From Parascedosporium putredinis (taxonomy: Eukaryota; Ascomycota; Sordariomycetes; Microascales; Microascaceae), in contig CASHTG010000010.1 in NCBI GenBank assembly GCA_949357655.1, positions 1,048,853-1,112,852 of the forward strand: 64,000 bases of DNA, given 5' to 3'. Below, one piece after another: positions 37,463-48,658 of this stretch (positions are counted from its first letter, which is position 1; the number at the start of each line of letters is the position of its first letter). The notes beneath the pieces are model-generated. The model was not told where the DNA came from. It did no database searches and worked only from the letters and a program-made list of their open reading frames with translations. Made by a program: the position numbers and the translations under genes.

Positions 37463-40400
37463 ATGGAAATTCCTGGGGCCTATACCTCACACCTTGTAGT
37501 GCAAGCGAATGACTGTGCACTCTCAACGCCCATGGACTCTCTACTCTCCAACTCCACCAGATGTTATCAACCAAAAGGAAGAGCGGCTACAGGCAAGGAG
37601 CACCTAAAGCAACATTTAGGTAGCTTATTGTTATCCCCTTCGCCTTCTTTCTCTTCTGGGTGGCTCGACGAGCTGCAACAGTACGTCCATAATCACCCCT
37701 TCGTCCTCTCAAAATACTTGGACCCCAGTCTTATCACAGCAACCCGCGGCTGAGCAGAGAAAGCTAAGCCCAGGTACAATCCCGAGGCGATGTACCTTAA
37801 GATCTAATTATCGGCGATTGGCAGACGTTGGGAAAGCCCTGTCGAACACAGAAACCTATTCCATGTTGCCCCCACTCAGACAAGAACGATTACACGGTTC
37901 GTCCGACTCGGACTTGAAGGTCGCGTCACTGGATATAAAAGCGTAACCGTTCCCGCTAACAGCGCTACGCCAAAAACTCCACCTCTTTCCTCCGAAGGCC
38001 TGCTGGACGAGCTGAGTTCGTCCGGGGCGCAGCGGGATTTTTCCCCTTTACCCCCGGCGGTCTCGATGGAATTGAAGCTACTGCCGTCTTTGAGGACCAG
38101 CTACAACATCCAAGTGCCCTTCGTGAGCGCACGCTAGCAACAAGCAAACTTGAACGGGTTATTACCTTTGGCGCGAATGATAGCTTGCTAGAAGTGGCTC
38201 CCGGTCTTGCACGTGGCATTGGATGGCGGAAGAGGATTGACTCTGCCGACGAGACCGAAAGACTAGAGATAGTGCGAGAACTCGGGGAGGAGCCTTACCA
38301 GCTGGCCGGGAGACTTGAGGCCGAAAATGATGCGGCTTTGCGCGCCGACACCAATCTTACGCCTAATGACGACTCCGAAGAAGATATTGATACCATTCTT
38401 CCTGTGGAATTTCCCGCTCTCGAGCCCCATGGAATGTTAGCAGCATCTAGCTCTCGGAGGGTAGGTCGGGAGTATGCGCATATGGTGGATATCAAATGCG
38501 AGATGTCAAATTTCCGAGAGCTTGTTCCGGACATGGCAAGAGAATGGCCGTTTGAGCTCGATACCTTCCAGAAGGAGGCAGTGTATCATCTCGAAAGCGG
38601 TGATTCGGTATTTGTTGCGGCCCATACTTCGGCAGGCAAGACTGTTGTAGCGGAGTATGCTATTGCACTAGCCGCGAAGCATATGACAAAAGCGATATAC
38701 ACCTCCCCGATCAAGGCGCTGAGCAACCAAAAGTTCCGAGACTTTCGGCTCACTTTTGACGACGTGGGGATCCTTACAGGCGATGTACAGATTAATGCAG
38801 AAGCCAGCTGTCTAATTATGACAACAGAAATCCTCCGGAGTATGCTCTATCGGGGGCTGATCTTATACGAGACGTCGAGTTCGTTATTTTTGATGAAGTC
38901 CACTACGTCAATGACTTCGAACGTGGTGTGGTGTGGGAAGAAGTCATTATAATGCTTCCCGACCACGTCTCCCTTATCCTTCTCTCTGCCACTGTCCCTA
39001 ATACCCACGAGTTTGCTTCCTGGGTTGGTCGCACTAAGAAGAAGGACATATATGTCATCTCAACCTCAAAGCGGCCTGTACCATTGGAACACTACCTCTG
39101 GGCAGGCAAGGAAATACACAAGATTGTTGATGCCAACAAAAACTTTCTTGAAAGGGGCTGGAAAGCTGCCGGTCAGGCACTCCAAGGAAAAGCTAAGGTC
39201 CCAAATGACAGTGCCAACGGCGGTATTCCAGGACGCGGGAGAGGTGCTGTCGCCCGTGGTCATTCACGAGGAGCTGGTCAACGTGGGTCCTCTCGAGGCG
39301 TTACTCGAGGAGGTCGAGGCGGCCCTCCACGTGCTAGTCACACACCAGGCCACATGGGAAAACCCGGCCGTCCTGGTGGCTTCACTTCCGCCGCGCAGGA
39401 TAAAACTCTCTGGGTTCATATGGTCCATTTTCTTAAAAAGAACAATCTTCTTCCTGCTTGCGTCTTTGTTTTTCTAAACGGAGGTGTGAAGAAAATGCAG
39501 ACGCCCTGAGTAACCAGGACTTTTGCACTGCGGCCGAAAAAAGCGCCATTCATATGACGATAGAAAAGTCTGTGGCGAGACTGAAACCGGAAGATCGACT
39601 TCTACCCCAAATAATTCGCCTGCGTGACCTCCTGGGTCGAGGTATTGCTGTGCACCATGGTGGCTTGCTCCCGATTGTCAAGGAGTTAGTTGAAATTTTG
39701 TTTGCTGAAACCTTGGTTAAGGTGCTATTTGCAACAGAAACGTTTGCCATGGGCCTTAACCTACCCACCCGCACGGTAGTATTCTCGGGCTATAGAAAGC
39801 ATGATGGTCATTCCTTTCGCAACCTACTCCCTGGAGAGTACACTCAAATGGCAGGCCGGGCTGGGCGCAGGGGTCTCGACACTGTTGGCTCCGTTATTAT
39901 TGTGCCTCCAGGTGGGGATGAGGTCCCGCCTGCTGGTGAATTACGCGCCATGCTCCTCGGCGAGCCTTCTAAGTTACGCTCACAGTTCAGGCTCACTTAC
40001 AACATGATACTGAACTTACTACGGGTCGAGGCTCTCAAAATTGAGGAGATGATTAAACGTAGCTTCTCAGAGCACGCCACACAGCAACTTCTCCTGAGCA
40101 TGAGAAAGCTGTCAAGCTCTCTGAGGCTGATCTCGCCCGAGTCAAGCGCGACTCCTGCAGCATATGTGACGCAGCCATGGATGCATGTCACGACGCTTCC
40201 CAAATTTACCAGAAGTTAACAATTGAATTGCACAAGGGTCTTCTCGCGGTACCCGTTGGGCGCAAGATGTTTACTACACATCGCCTTATCGTCTACGATG
40301 TGAATGGAATTCGTACCCCGGGAATATTGCTTGCCGAGGGCGCAAGTTCTAAGACGTCCCCAAACAACCCAACTGTCCATGTCTTGGAAATCAAGACAAC

Positions 40401-41567
40401 TAGAGGAGTCAGGGATTCTACGGATCTTCTACCGTTTATCCCAGAATTTTGGCCTCTGCTAACACCCTTACCGCAGGCGAAAAAGCATGTCCAGATCAAA
40501 ACAGTTCACGTGCCCATCACTGCTATCTTGTGCCTCACAAGATACGTCACGAAGAATATAGTCCCGGATATCTTCCAAGGTGGTGACGCTCACCAAAAAG
40601 CCAAGGAACGAATCCACAGCCTCTGCCGGTCCTGGGACGGGATATGGGAAGAAGCCGACATGTCTCCGTTCAGGAGCCTATATCTACAGGAGCTTATTGA
40701 GAAGAGGAGGAAAGCGGCTGATACTGCATCGTCCTCTCCCGCCGTGCAGTGCCCTGATTTTGTCAAACATGTACGTACAGGAAACTCGTTATTTTTCTTA
40801 GCCATGCCTTGCTCGTCCTTTCGCCCGGCCGGCTCCGCCATACTGTGTCCATCGAACAAATTGCTAAATCAAGGTTTTCTATACAGTTCGCCATGTGCCA
40901 TGACCAGTGGCTTATCAGAGAAAATATCTCCCAACTTCGGCAGTCACTTTCAGACCAAAACCTGCAGTTACTACCGGATTACGAGCAGCGTATTCAGGTG
41001 CTGAACGATCTTAATTTTATCGACGTAGATTCCCGTATTCAACTCAAGGGCAAGGTTGCATGCGAGATTCATTCAGGTGACGAGCTTGTTCTCACCGAGC
41101 TCATTCTCGATAACGTACTCGCAGAATACGACCCGGCAGAAATCGCCGCTCTTTTATCGGCCTTTGTTTTCCAGGAGAAAACTGCATGCGAGCCATCATT
41201 GACTAGCAACCTAGAGCGCGGGAAAACGACGATCATCGAAATTAGCGAGAAGGTAAACGCTATCCAGACATTGCATCAGGTTATTCAGTCATCTGATGAA
41301 TCCAATGACTTTGTATCTAAGCCTCGTTTCGGTCTCATGGAAGTCGTCTACGAATGGGCCAGGGGCATGAGCTTCAAAAACATCACCGACTTGACTGATA
41401 TTCTTGAGGGAACAATTGTTCGGACCATTACGCGACTTGACGAAACCTGTCGAGAAGTGAAAAATGCTGCTCGGATCATTGGAGACCCTGACCTTTACCG
41501 AAAAATGCAGACTGCCCAAGAAATGATCAAGCGAGACATCACGGCTGTAGCCAGCCTATACATGTAA
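37463..41567 (+). CDS. SKI2: Ski2 DExH RNA helicase of the SKI complex
   Basis: Cytoplasmic helicase that feeds mRNA 3'-5' into the exosome as part of Ski2-Ski3-Ski8. The first ATG is at 37463; 37532 is an alternative. The N-terminal arm has FSSGWLDELQQ, then an intron (about 37,774-37,826), GLEGRVTGYKSVTVPANSAT and FFPFTPGGLDGIEATAVFED. Helicase motifs: FELDTFQKEAVYHLE, VAAHTSAGKTVVAEYAI (Walker A), IYTSPIKALSNQKFRDF, FVIFDEVHYVNDFERG (DEVH), LLSATVPNTHEFA, GIAVHHGGLLPIVKELVE and YTQMAGRAGRRGLDTVG. An Arg/Gly-rich insert near 39,220-39,370 lies in the arch region. The last intron is 40,771-40,890, and the C-terminal DSH-type domain ends ITAVASLYM. Breaks near 37,970, 38,855 (G run), 39,473 (T run) and 40,190. 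Length about 1,250 residues fits the family. Confidence 0.95.
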
Positions 41568-41820
41568 GAGCGGGGAGGTTACATCGTTAAGTAGAACAAT
41601 CAATACATCTCACTTATGAAGCCCAATGCCGATACGCCATGGGGATTTCTCGCCTCATATAGGTGAGAACGTGGCCGTAATGAAGCGCTCAGGACGCTCA
41701 ATGACAATCGATGACTCCACCGAACTCCATTAACGCCATCCAAAATATCCCATTCCCCGTACAATGTTAATTATGCACCATATCTCTTTAACGGAATCAA
41801 GAAACTATCTTCCCTGCCAA

Positions 41821-42617
41821 CTACGCCCTCAGGGCGCGAAGTCTCTGTTGGAGTTTGTCCTCTTCTTCAGCGGTCGGCTCAGTAGTTTCAGGCTCAGCTG
41901 CAACAGGTTTAGGGCTATTGAGCTCAGCACTTAGCTCAACACCTGCATCATCTGCCAGCTTTCCGAGTAGCTCGTGTACAGCATCGTCCGATACTTGGGC
42001 GCTTGTAGATTGGGCAATGGCGTCCTGATAGATGCCATTTGACATAGCATACTCCTCATTTTGCTGTTTAAACTGCTCAAGGGTGAGAAGGGTCTGTGTC
42101 ATGTCATACAGTCAGTTATGAGGAATAGCCCTTAGGAAGGATTAAAACTGCACCTTCTCTGGGTTGACGTTTCTCTGAGCTACAGACATCGTCCGTGAGG
42201 AGCTCGCCATCATGTGCGTCATCCGATTCATTGCATTATTAGCCTGGATCTGGGCGGATGATAACTCTGCCATATCTGCCATTTGGTCCATTTGCTGTGC
42301 CAAGGCTTGCTTGGAGAGGAGCATCTTGGCTTTTTGATAAGCCTTCGCGGTTTCGCCCTTTTTCAGGAGCTTTACAAGAGTTAGGTCATGGCTCAAGGAA
42401 TCGTGAGGGTGAGCTGTTGGTACGAAACCTCCTGAATCTGCTTTTTCAAGATGGGATCCTGTTTAGCGGCCTTTTGAGCTTCTCTCCGGGCTTGCTTGGC
42501 TTGGAACTTTGCTCAGCGGTTAATGCCATTTCTTCTTTGGATAATGAAGTGATGGGGTGGTTTTACCCTGGCCTGGAACTCTACTTGCATGTCCCGCGAA
42601 AGCTGTCGGTTAGACAT
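41821..42617 (-). CDS. DID2: ESCRT-III subunit, DID2/CHMP1-like
   Basis: Snf7-family protein that assembles on endosomes and recruits Vps4 for membrane scission. The start at 42617 reads MSNRQLSRDMQVEFQAR with donor GGTAAAACC. Exon 2 continues QAKQARREAQKAAKQDP, the basic first helix. After a frame break near 42,400 come KKGETAKAYQKAKMLLSKQA and a Met/Gln-rich helix (AQQMDQMADMAELSSAQIQA). A second intron near 42,165-42,095 precedes LLTLEQFKQQNEEYAMSNGI, VHELLGKLADDAGVELSAEL and the C-terminal MIT-interacting motif EEEDKLQQRLRALRA. That tail resembles yeast Did2 most. The middle is not a textbook CHMP1 match, so another Snf7-family member is possible. Stop TAG 41,823-41,821. Confidence 0.75.
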
Positions 42618-44681
42618 TGTGTATGATAAGACAGCAAATATAATGGTTAGAGAGTTGAAAGGTAAAGATAGGAGGGACTTATATTCGATCAAGAGCTGTT
42701 TCGTGAGAGTATTTCCTGGCCTTGAGCACCGGTCACTGGAATGATGATTGCGAGGTTTTGGCGCGGGGTTGGGTGTTGACGATGTCATCGACCCCTTAGT
42801 CAGCGGGAAAGTTTCTTCCTCAGCCCACATGCACCACCAAACCTTATGCCAGGCAGGCATCTAGCTTTTATTTCCAGCTAAACGCTTAGGTAATGATTTG
42901 CTTTCTGATCTGCTTGCTTTGGTTTTACAATTAGGCAAGCAAGCCCACCAGAGGTAAAAGATCTATATTCCTTCTAGTAATTATATATTATCGGCAATAT
43001 ACTCCTCTTACTGCGGCCTCAGCCACCACGCTAATATGCGTAAATATTAATTTAGGCTTAATGAGTAAGCTCTAGTGTACCGAGAGGTTGAGGAGTACAT
43101 GTAGCACGTCAAGTATGTTCAGGGTAAATGCGTGAATCTATGAATTCGAAAGGTCAGAAAGGCGTCGCTGATATTATTGAGAGGAAGAGTTTCTTCTTGG
43201 ATCCAAGACATAGTGTATCAACATGATTTCAATAGACAGCAATATCATTTCTAAGGAATGGGACAACACCCCAGATATTCAGCCACATGCTCCTACGTGT
43301 CCTGCCACACCACACCGCAGCATTTCAGGGGGCTCCCAAGATTTTACCCATCGATGTACCTCGGTACGAAGTATCAATCGAAGTGTATGGTGTGCTGCAA
43401 TACCAATATGACCCTTAGATAATATTATCCTGTCATCTGTGGATCCAGTGTCTATTAAAATTACATACAGTCGTTTAAATCCTTGAAGAAGAAGAGGGAA
43501 AAAGTACCTCGGTACCAGCCAACTAACGCCTCCTTTTAGGCTGCAGACTTGGCCAGCTGAAGGGGAGGTAGCCAGCGGCTGTGCAACACAGTCCCATCAG
43601 CTCGCCGAAGCACCTTCGCTCCCTAAGCTCCATGCCTCCAAAAGCGCTAAGGGTTGTGATTACTATTAGTCTTCACTCTCTTCCCTCTTCTTTCTCGTCT
43701 CGCGGGCCCTTTTGTGAATGTTCCTTAGTCATAGTGGAGGGTTAGGCATAACGAATGACTACATCTGACCGGACTGTGTTGCGAAGCAAGAGGTCTCTCA
43801 AAGCGCAAACCCCAAGGGAATTAAGGCCGCCGAGATCGAGGGTCTTACCGGAATCTGTGCCTTTACAAGTGAACGGCAAAGAGCTTGTTAACCCATCATT
43901 GCACCAATGTCCGACATTTCTGACAGCATCTTCGATGTCGACCTTGCAAGACATAAAAACAATTCCACAAATGGGGGAACCAACGGTCGCTCAAGAAAGT
44001 CGACCCGCCGGAAGATCTTTACTTGTGTGCACCAGATAAAGTCAGATTCGCAGAGGATCCGCCTTGCCACCAATCAACTTTAATCATGTCCGTCATTTTG
44101 GGAACCCCTGTTCGAGTTCTACTGAATACGGCATAGATTATTACAAGTAGGTCACAGTGTGAGATGTTCCATGTATCAACCCAGACCCAAAAAAGGGGGC
44201 GTGTCTCAGCGGCCCCCTTTCCAATGCAAGCCAACCGAATGCCTGAGGCCACAATAAGTAAGTTATGCCAACGTGTCCTTATGATAAAAGAACCCTGGCC
44301 CCGACAGTTGCACCCTGCTCAATTCCGTCCTCACTATCTTTCATCACCAAACACTTGGCCTTTCTTCCAACTCCAGTCCAAAAACAAGGTCAGGCGGACT
44401 CGCTCTTCTAGCGTCACAGTCGTTAATAGCTTTGTTCGCCGTGGTTGACAAGTAAAGGGTGGTGCTTGGCCTTCCACATCATCTAAGCGCTTTCATTCTG
44501 CTGGCGTGAGAAGTTGACGTTGCGACAGCCTGAATTCCCGCAAGTTTCTCTGTCATCCAGATTGAAAATCACGGGTCAGCTACGTCCTCCATACGCCTCT
44601 CATTACACTACCTCCACCTTGCAGAGGGCTTTCCCGGATTTGCAAGTATTTTTGGTCACCAACTCCAAACAGCCTTGCATC
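42618..44681. other. long intergenic region upstream of hacA
   Basis: About 2 kb between the divergent DID2-like and hacA starts. It contains the hacA promoter and 5' leader and an A/T-rich patch near 42,950-43,070. An unassigned open frame at 43,755-44,039 is listed separately. No stress-response element can be named with confidence. Confidence 0.5.
43755..44039 (+). CDS. possible small unrecognised gene
   Basis: A 94-codon frame opening MTTSDRTVLRSKRSLKAQTP, rich in Arg, Pro and Ser, with no family I recognise. In a neighbouring frame the same stretch reads SDISDSIFDVDLARHKNNS followed by a basic segment, so an indel may split a real exon. It could equally be non-coding sequence of the hacA upstream region. 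Confidence 0.25.
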   Translation: MTTSDRTVLRSKRSLKAQTPRELRPPRSRVLPESVPLQVNGKELVNPSLHQCPTFLTASSMSTLQDIKTIPQMGEPTVAQESRPAGRSLLVCTR

Positions 44682-46048
44682 ATGCCATCTACCTGGGAGG
44701 CGCAAGTCTCGCCCCTTGTCAAGTTTGAGGCATCTCCAGCAGAATCGTTTATTTCCACCCCTGGGGAAGCTTATCCTTCGCTCTTTGCTGTACCAGCCTC
44801 AACCAAGTCCTTTGATCCTATGGAAATGAGGACGCCGCCCCCGTTCAGTGATGAGAGGAACGAATCCGTAGGGTCGCCAAACACAGTGGCAACACCTGAT
44901 GAAAGTGAACGGGCGACTTCAGTAGCATCATTCTCCGGAACAGCGGCTTCGCCAAGCGACAAAAGACTACAAAAAGCGGAAGTCATGGGGTCAGGTTCTA
45001 CCCGAGCCAAAGACCAATCTACCACCGAGGTACGTACATTTGGGACGGGGCCCGATGCTTAAGGTGCAAACGACTAACAATCCTGTAGGAAACGTGCCAA
45101 AACGGAAGATGAAAAGGAACAGAGACGTGTGGAAAGGGTGCTGCGTAACCGTCGCGCGGCACAGTCATCGCGTGAGCGAAAACGTCAGGAGGTGGAGGCT
45201 CTCGAACAACGCAACAAGGAATTGGAAGCACGGGTCTTGAGCATTGAAAAGACAAACCTCTTGTTGCTCGAGGAGCTAAACAAGTATCGCCGTACCACCG
45301 GTGTCGTCACTAGGTCTTCGTCTACTCTAGATGCGCTGCCTTCTAACCCTGTTACCCTCACCTCTGAGCTCTTTGGTTCTCAGGGAAGCCACAAAACCCT
45401 GATGGATCGTATCATTTTCGCCGAGACCTCTCACAGCACGGTAGATCCCTCATCTCTTTCACCAAAAGCAGCAACACAAAACATGGATCAACTTTCTCCC
45501 GACCCAGAAACATCGCGGACAGCGGCCGTGACAGACGAGCGAATGTCCATGACCCAGACCCGAACACCATCCACCGAATTGACACAACGTCCTGCAGCGA
45601 TGTTGTGCGACCTGCAGTGTCAACAGTCGGTGGATCCTCAGTCATGGACAACCTCTCAGATGTCACCGGTACAGCTTCAAACGCAGTTTCTCATCTTATC
45701 GACGCTTGTTTCCACCTGCCAGCGGCCACTGACACAGATAGCTATGTCCTTGAAAGCGGGCTTCTCTTCCCCCAACTCCATTGATTTTGAAAACGATTAT
45801 ATGGCTAGTGACTCGTCCACGCTCTTCCCGACCGACCCGTTCGACTTGTCACAGTTCCTCCATGAGGACGGTACTGGAAACGTCTCGACACAACGGGTGC
45901 AGGCAACACAGTCGCAGCAGAAGCCGAACTCGGTCTTCACTTCACCGACTTTGAGACTCACTTCTCTCCGGAAAATCTTAACCTGCAGCCCCATACTGGC
46001 GCGTCCACTCAAGGATGCGACGATGGAGGCCTTGCGGTTGGTGTCTGA
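44682..46048 (+). CDS. hacA: bZIP transcription factor of the unfolded protein response
   Basis: HacA/Hac1 activates ER chaperone and folding genes after IRE1 splices its mRNA. The start at 44682 (MPSTWEAQVSP) opens an acidic, Ser/Pro-rich part. An ordinary intron (GTACGT near 45,030 to TGTAG near 45,089) leads to KRAKTEDEKEQRRVERVLRN, then RRAAQSSRERKRQEVEALEQ: the bZIP basic region plus a leucine zipper. At 45,595-45,614 sits a 20-nt unconventional intron (listed separately). The spliced frame continues VSTVGGSSVMDNLSDVTGTA and YVLESGLL. After indels near 45,765 and 45,870 it passes through SPNSIDFENDYMASDSS and reaches TGASTQGCDDGGLAVGV, stop TGA 46,046-46,048, matching the conserved HacA tail. 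In the deposited sequence the unspliced frame stays open to 46,343, but the indels make its true stop unknowable. Confidence 0.92.
45583..45624 (+). promoter_or_regulatory. IRE1-processed unconventional intron of hacA (20 nt at 45,595-45,614)
   Basis: Two copies of CTGCAG+N fit the IRE1 loop consensus CNG|CNGN: CTGCAGC at 45,592-45,598 and CTGCAGT at 45,612-45,618. The first loop closes on a 9-bp stem, 45,583-45,591 with 45,599-45,607, all paired with one G:U. The second has a 3-bp GAC/GTC stem plus further pairing past a bulge. Cutting after the third loop base at both sites releases exactly 20 nt, the intron length reported for filamentous-fungal hacA/hac1 genes, and shifts the reading frame. 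The borders are not GT..AG. Confidence 0.9.
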
Positions 46049-46652
46049 GAGTTGTAACGATCAAGTCGATGGATTTTCGACCTCGAATTCGATATCGCGC
46101 GATGGTATGTCTGTACCCCCACTGTTACCTGAGCACTTTCCAACTCCATCCCAAGAAACCCTGATCACTCTCCTTTGGGCTTTAAAGGTTGAAGAGCGTC
46201 GAATTAAGTCGCATGCGGCTCCGACCGAGCGAAACAACAAGAAATCACCTATGTCCCCCAATGTAACGGGACTATTGGTGAGGAGTAAAAACGGCCGTGC
46301 GACGTTAATATCGCTGTGTCAAGTGAGAAACGTCGGTGCCTGAGATAAGACCCCTCGCTCAAAGGTCACATCACCATACCGTTATACAAGGGGCCTGGGT
46401 GCAGGATGACGGGAGGCGCGGCTCTGAACCTTCATCAGAACAAAAGCACGCTGTATTTTATATTTTACTTTTCCGGCGTTAGGGCGGATTATGGATCATC
46501 GAGGAAAAGCTCAAAGCTTACCTCCTATTTGCGCTGGCCACGGTGGAATTTAGTTTAGAAGGTCACAAATAGACACCAAGACGAGTATGAAATGAAAATT
46601 TGTCTCAAAGACTACTAAGGTCCCTCGATAAAGCCGGCATGCCTTGCACATG
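46049..46652. other. 3' flank between convergent hacA and CSM3
   Basis: About 600 bases, no recognisable gene. Part may be the hacA 3' UTR, which carries targeting signals in fungi; none is identifiable here by eye. Confidence 0.45.
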
Positions 46653-47588
46653 TTACCACAGCCCACCGCCCAGTTCAGCCAAGGCAGCCTCATCATCAGC
46701 AAAAAGATCTATATCTGGGCGGATGTTCCGCCCAGCAGCCTCACTGGACGCGCTATCTTGAAATTCTAGCATAACCAAGTCCAGTGAGTCAAGGTCTTCT
46801 TGATCACCATGGTCTAAAGTGCCTTGCTCGTGAATCCTGTTCTGTTCGTCCCTCTGAGTATTTGGACCCCCTGGCTTGACAAGATAGGCCGCTGCTGTGC
46901 TTGCAGGCCCTGGTCGACGAGGGAGGGTTTTCTCAACGCTGCCATCTTGCGTTCCAGATTGCCGTTGCCGTGTATCTCCTACCATCCATTCTTTACGCTT
47001 CTTTGCCACCGTTGATTTGTGGCCAGCTTTCTCTACCATAGAGAGAGCATCCAAAATTTGGCTTTAGGGAAAAGATCATCAAGCCAGAGTTGGTAAAGCG
47101 ACAGCATGCGGGCAGCATCTTCAAACTAGATAAACGCAAGAGCCAAATCAGCAGGACAGGTCGCCAAACAATCGGCAAAAAGACGGGGCCCAAATACCTC
47201 ATACCCCTTCCCCTTCAAATGAACTCTAGTTGCTCGGGCACGGAGCTTAGAGAGGCCTTCCTGGGATAAGAGCCTAGACATATATCAATTGACAATCAAT
47301 ATTGGTCCCACATATTCCAAATCGTGTTTCAGGAAGGGTTTCTGAGAGAGGGAAGGCCGCTAGGCACATCAGAAGATACCTTTGTTCATCGAGCCTTACT
47401 CGTGGGACACGAGCTATCCTCGCTACTGATATCGCATCCTCCAGGCCCAGGATTTCTCTTGAGTCCAATACCCTCCCACTGGCGGATGGGAGATGTGTCT
47501 GACCATCGCCAAAAATGTCCTCAAGATCAACGTCATAGTCGTCAAGATCACCTCTCGTACTGTAATCCAGAATATCCTCTTCCCCCAT
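46653..47588 (-). CDS. CSM3: replication fork protection complex subunit Csm3/Swi3 (TIPIN)
   Basis: Partner of Tof1/Swi1 at the replisome, needed for checkpoint signalling and stable paused forks. The start at 47588 (MGEEDILDYSTRGDLDDYD) gives an acidic N-terminus, then VPRVRLDEQR. An intron starts at GTATCT (about 47,375) and ends at GTCTAG (about 47,275), followed by LLSQEGLSKLRARATRVHLK and KGYE. A second intron 47,197-47,126 leads to FEDAARMLSLYQLWLDDLFP and KAKF, then, after adding one T near 47,055, LDALSMVEKAGHKSTVAKKR. These are the Swi3/Csm3 domain signatures. The acidic tail ends DDEAALAELGGGLW, stop TAA 46,655-46,653. Confidence 0.92.
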
Positions 47589-47943
47589 AATTTATCGCCC
47601 TCAGTCACAGAACATGGTTAAAATCGAGAAGGGCGTTCCGTTGTGAAAAATCGAATTAGTATATATATATACGTTTCGCTGCACGGTTTCCGGGTCAGAA
47701 CTGGGTATGAACTTATCGGGTGTTTGTGTCAAATGAAATGACACCTTAATTATGTGGCGTCAAGCTACTGCCATTTTCGTGAACTGACACACACCCACCT
47801 CTTCGTCGACTTTCCTCCTCGAACGCCGAGCATGTCGCATGTCAGATCAAAATTATCGCCCTTAACCGACAAAATCTAGGCATTGAGAATCTTGTCAATT
47901 CCACAACTGTATAGAGGTGATCGTTTACACGACCCATACTACC
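47589..47943. promoter_or_regulatory. divergent promoter region, CSM3 and complex I subunit gene
   Basis: 355 bases between starts on opposite strands; a short TA run at 47,660-47,671. No named element. Confidence 0.5.
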
Positions 47944-48658
47944 ATGGCCACTCATCAACCAGAAGCCACTGCCAGCAAGGTAGTTCAAACCGAATTCCCT
48001 GTGAGTAAATCCGTCACCAACTTCGGTTTCTTCATTCTTCTTCGCTAACCTTGAAATTAGCTAATTGATAATGACCCGTACGTGATGCTTTGGGCGGGAG
48101 CTTTTCTGACTTAACATGCTGATTTTATTATCCTGAAGACATTTCACGAGAGTCATTCGATATGCTCGACATTCTGACTACATTCACGGGTTAGCCGCCG
48201 GGGCTTTCGGGCCAGGCGCTTCTTTCATGGAGAAATTCTCGCCATCACGTGTTGGAAAAGGAGGGTTCGCTCCGGCTCTTAGCAGCCGGCGCCGTCGGTG
48301 CAGTGGGCGGCTTTCTCTACTTTTACCAGCGGTCTGCACGTAAGTATCCGCGATCGCCACGGCATCCATTTCAGCTATTGACTCAGTACCACCAGTCCGA
48401 TTCTATGGCGCGACGGAAAATACACGTGAGGTGGACATGAGAGAGATGGTAGCCAAGGTCAAGGCAGGAACCGCTGTATGGAGACAGTCAGCTTACAGCA
48501 CACATGCAGGGGTGGCGGCAAGGCAATCACGGTACTCGTCACTCTTCATGGCGATCATGCCATGGTTCAACTTCGTTAACCACAACCAGCATGGAGTAGA
48601 TACAGCTAAATACTACCAGCAGGCGGAGCGAGAACTAGAAGCAGAGCGGTCACTTTAA
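47944..48658 (+). CDS. NADH:ubiquinone oxidoreductase 20.9/21 kDa-type subunit (complex I)
   Basis: Accessory membrane-arm subunit of respiratory complex I found in fungi. The start at 47944 (MATHQPEATASKVVQTEFP) is followed by GTGAGT; a tiny exon LIDNDP after GAAATTAG; an intron from GTACGT to CCTGAAG; then HFTRVIRYARHSDYIHG-like sequence with one indel. A hydrophobic segment (LRLLAAGAVGAVGGFLYFYQ) spans the membrane. A third intron (GTAAGT near 48,340 to ACCACCAG near 48,393) leads to RFYGATENTREVDMREMVAK. The C-terminus shows MPWFNFVNHNQHGVDTAKYY and QQAERELEAERSL, stop TAA 48,656-48,658. The NHNQHGVDTAKYYQQAE phrase identifies the family. It is the last intact gene before the AT-rich block, only about 60 bases away. 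Confidence 0.9.

Noticed and set aside
45129..46343. hacA taken as a simple 404-codon open frame ending at 46,343
   Set aside because: It ignores the 20-nt unconventional intron; the conserved tail ending at 46,048 lies in a different frame.
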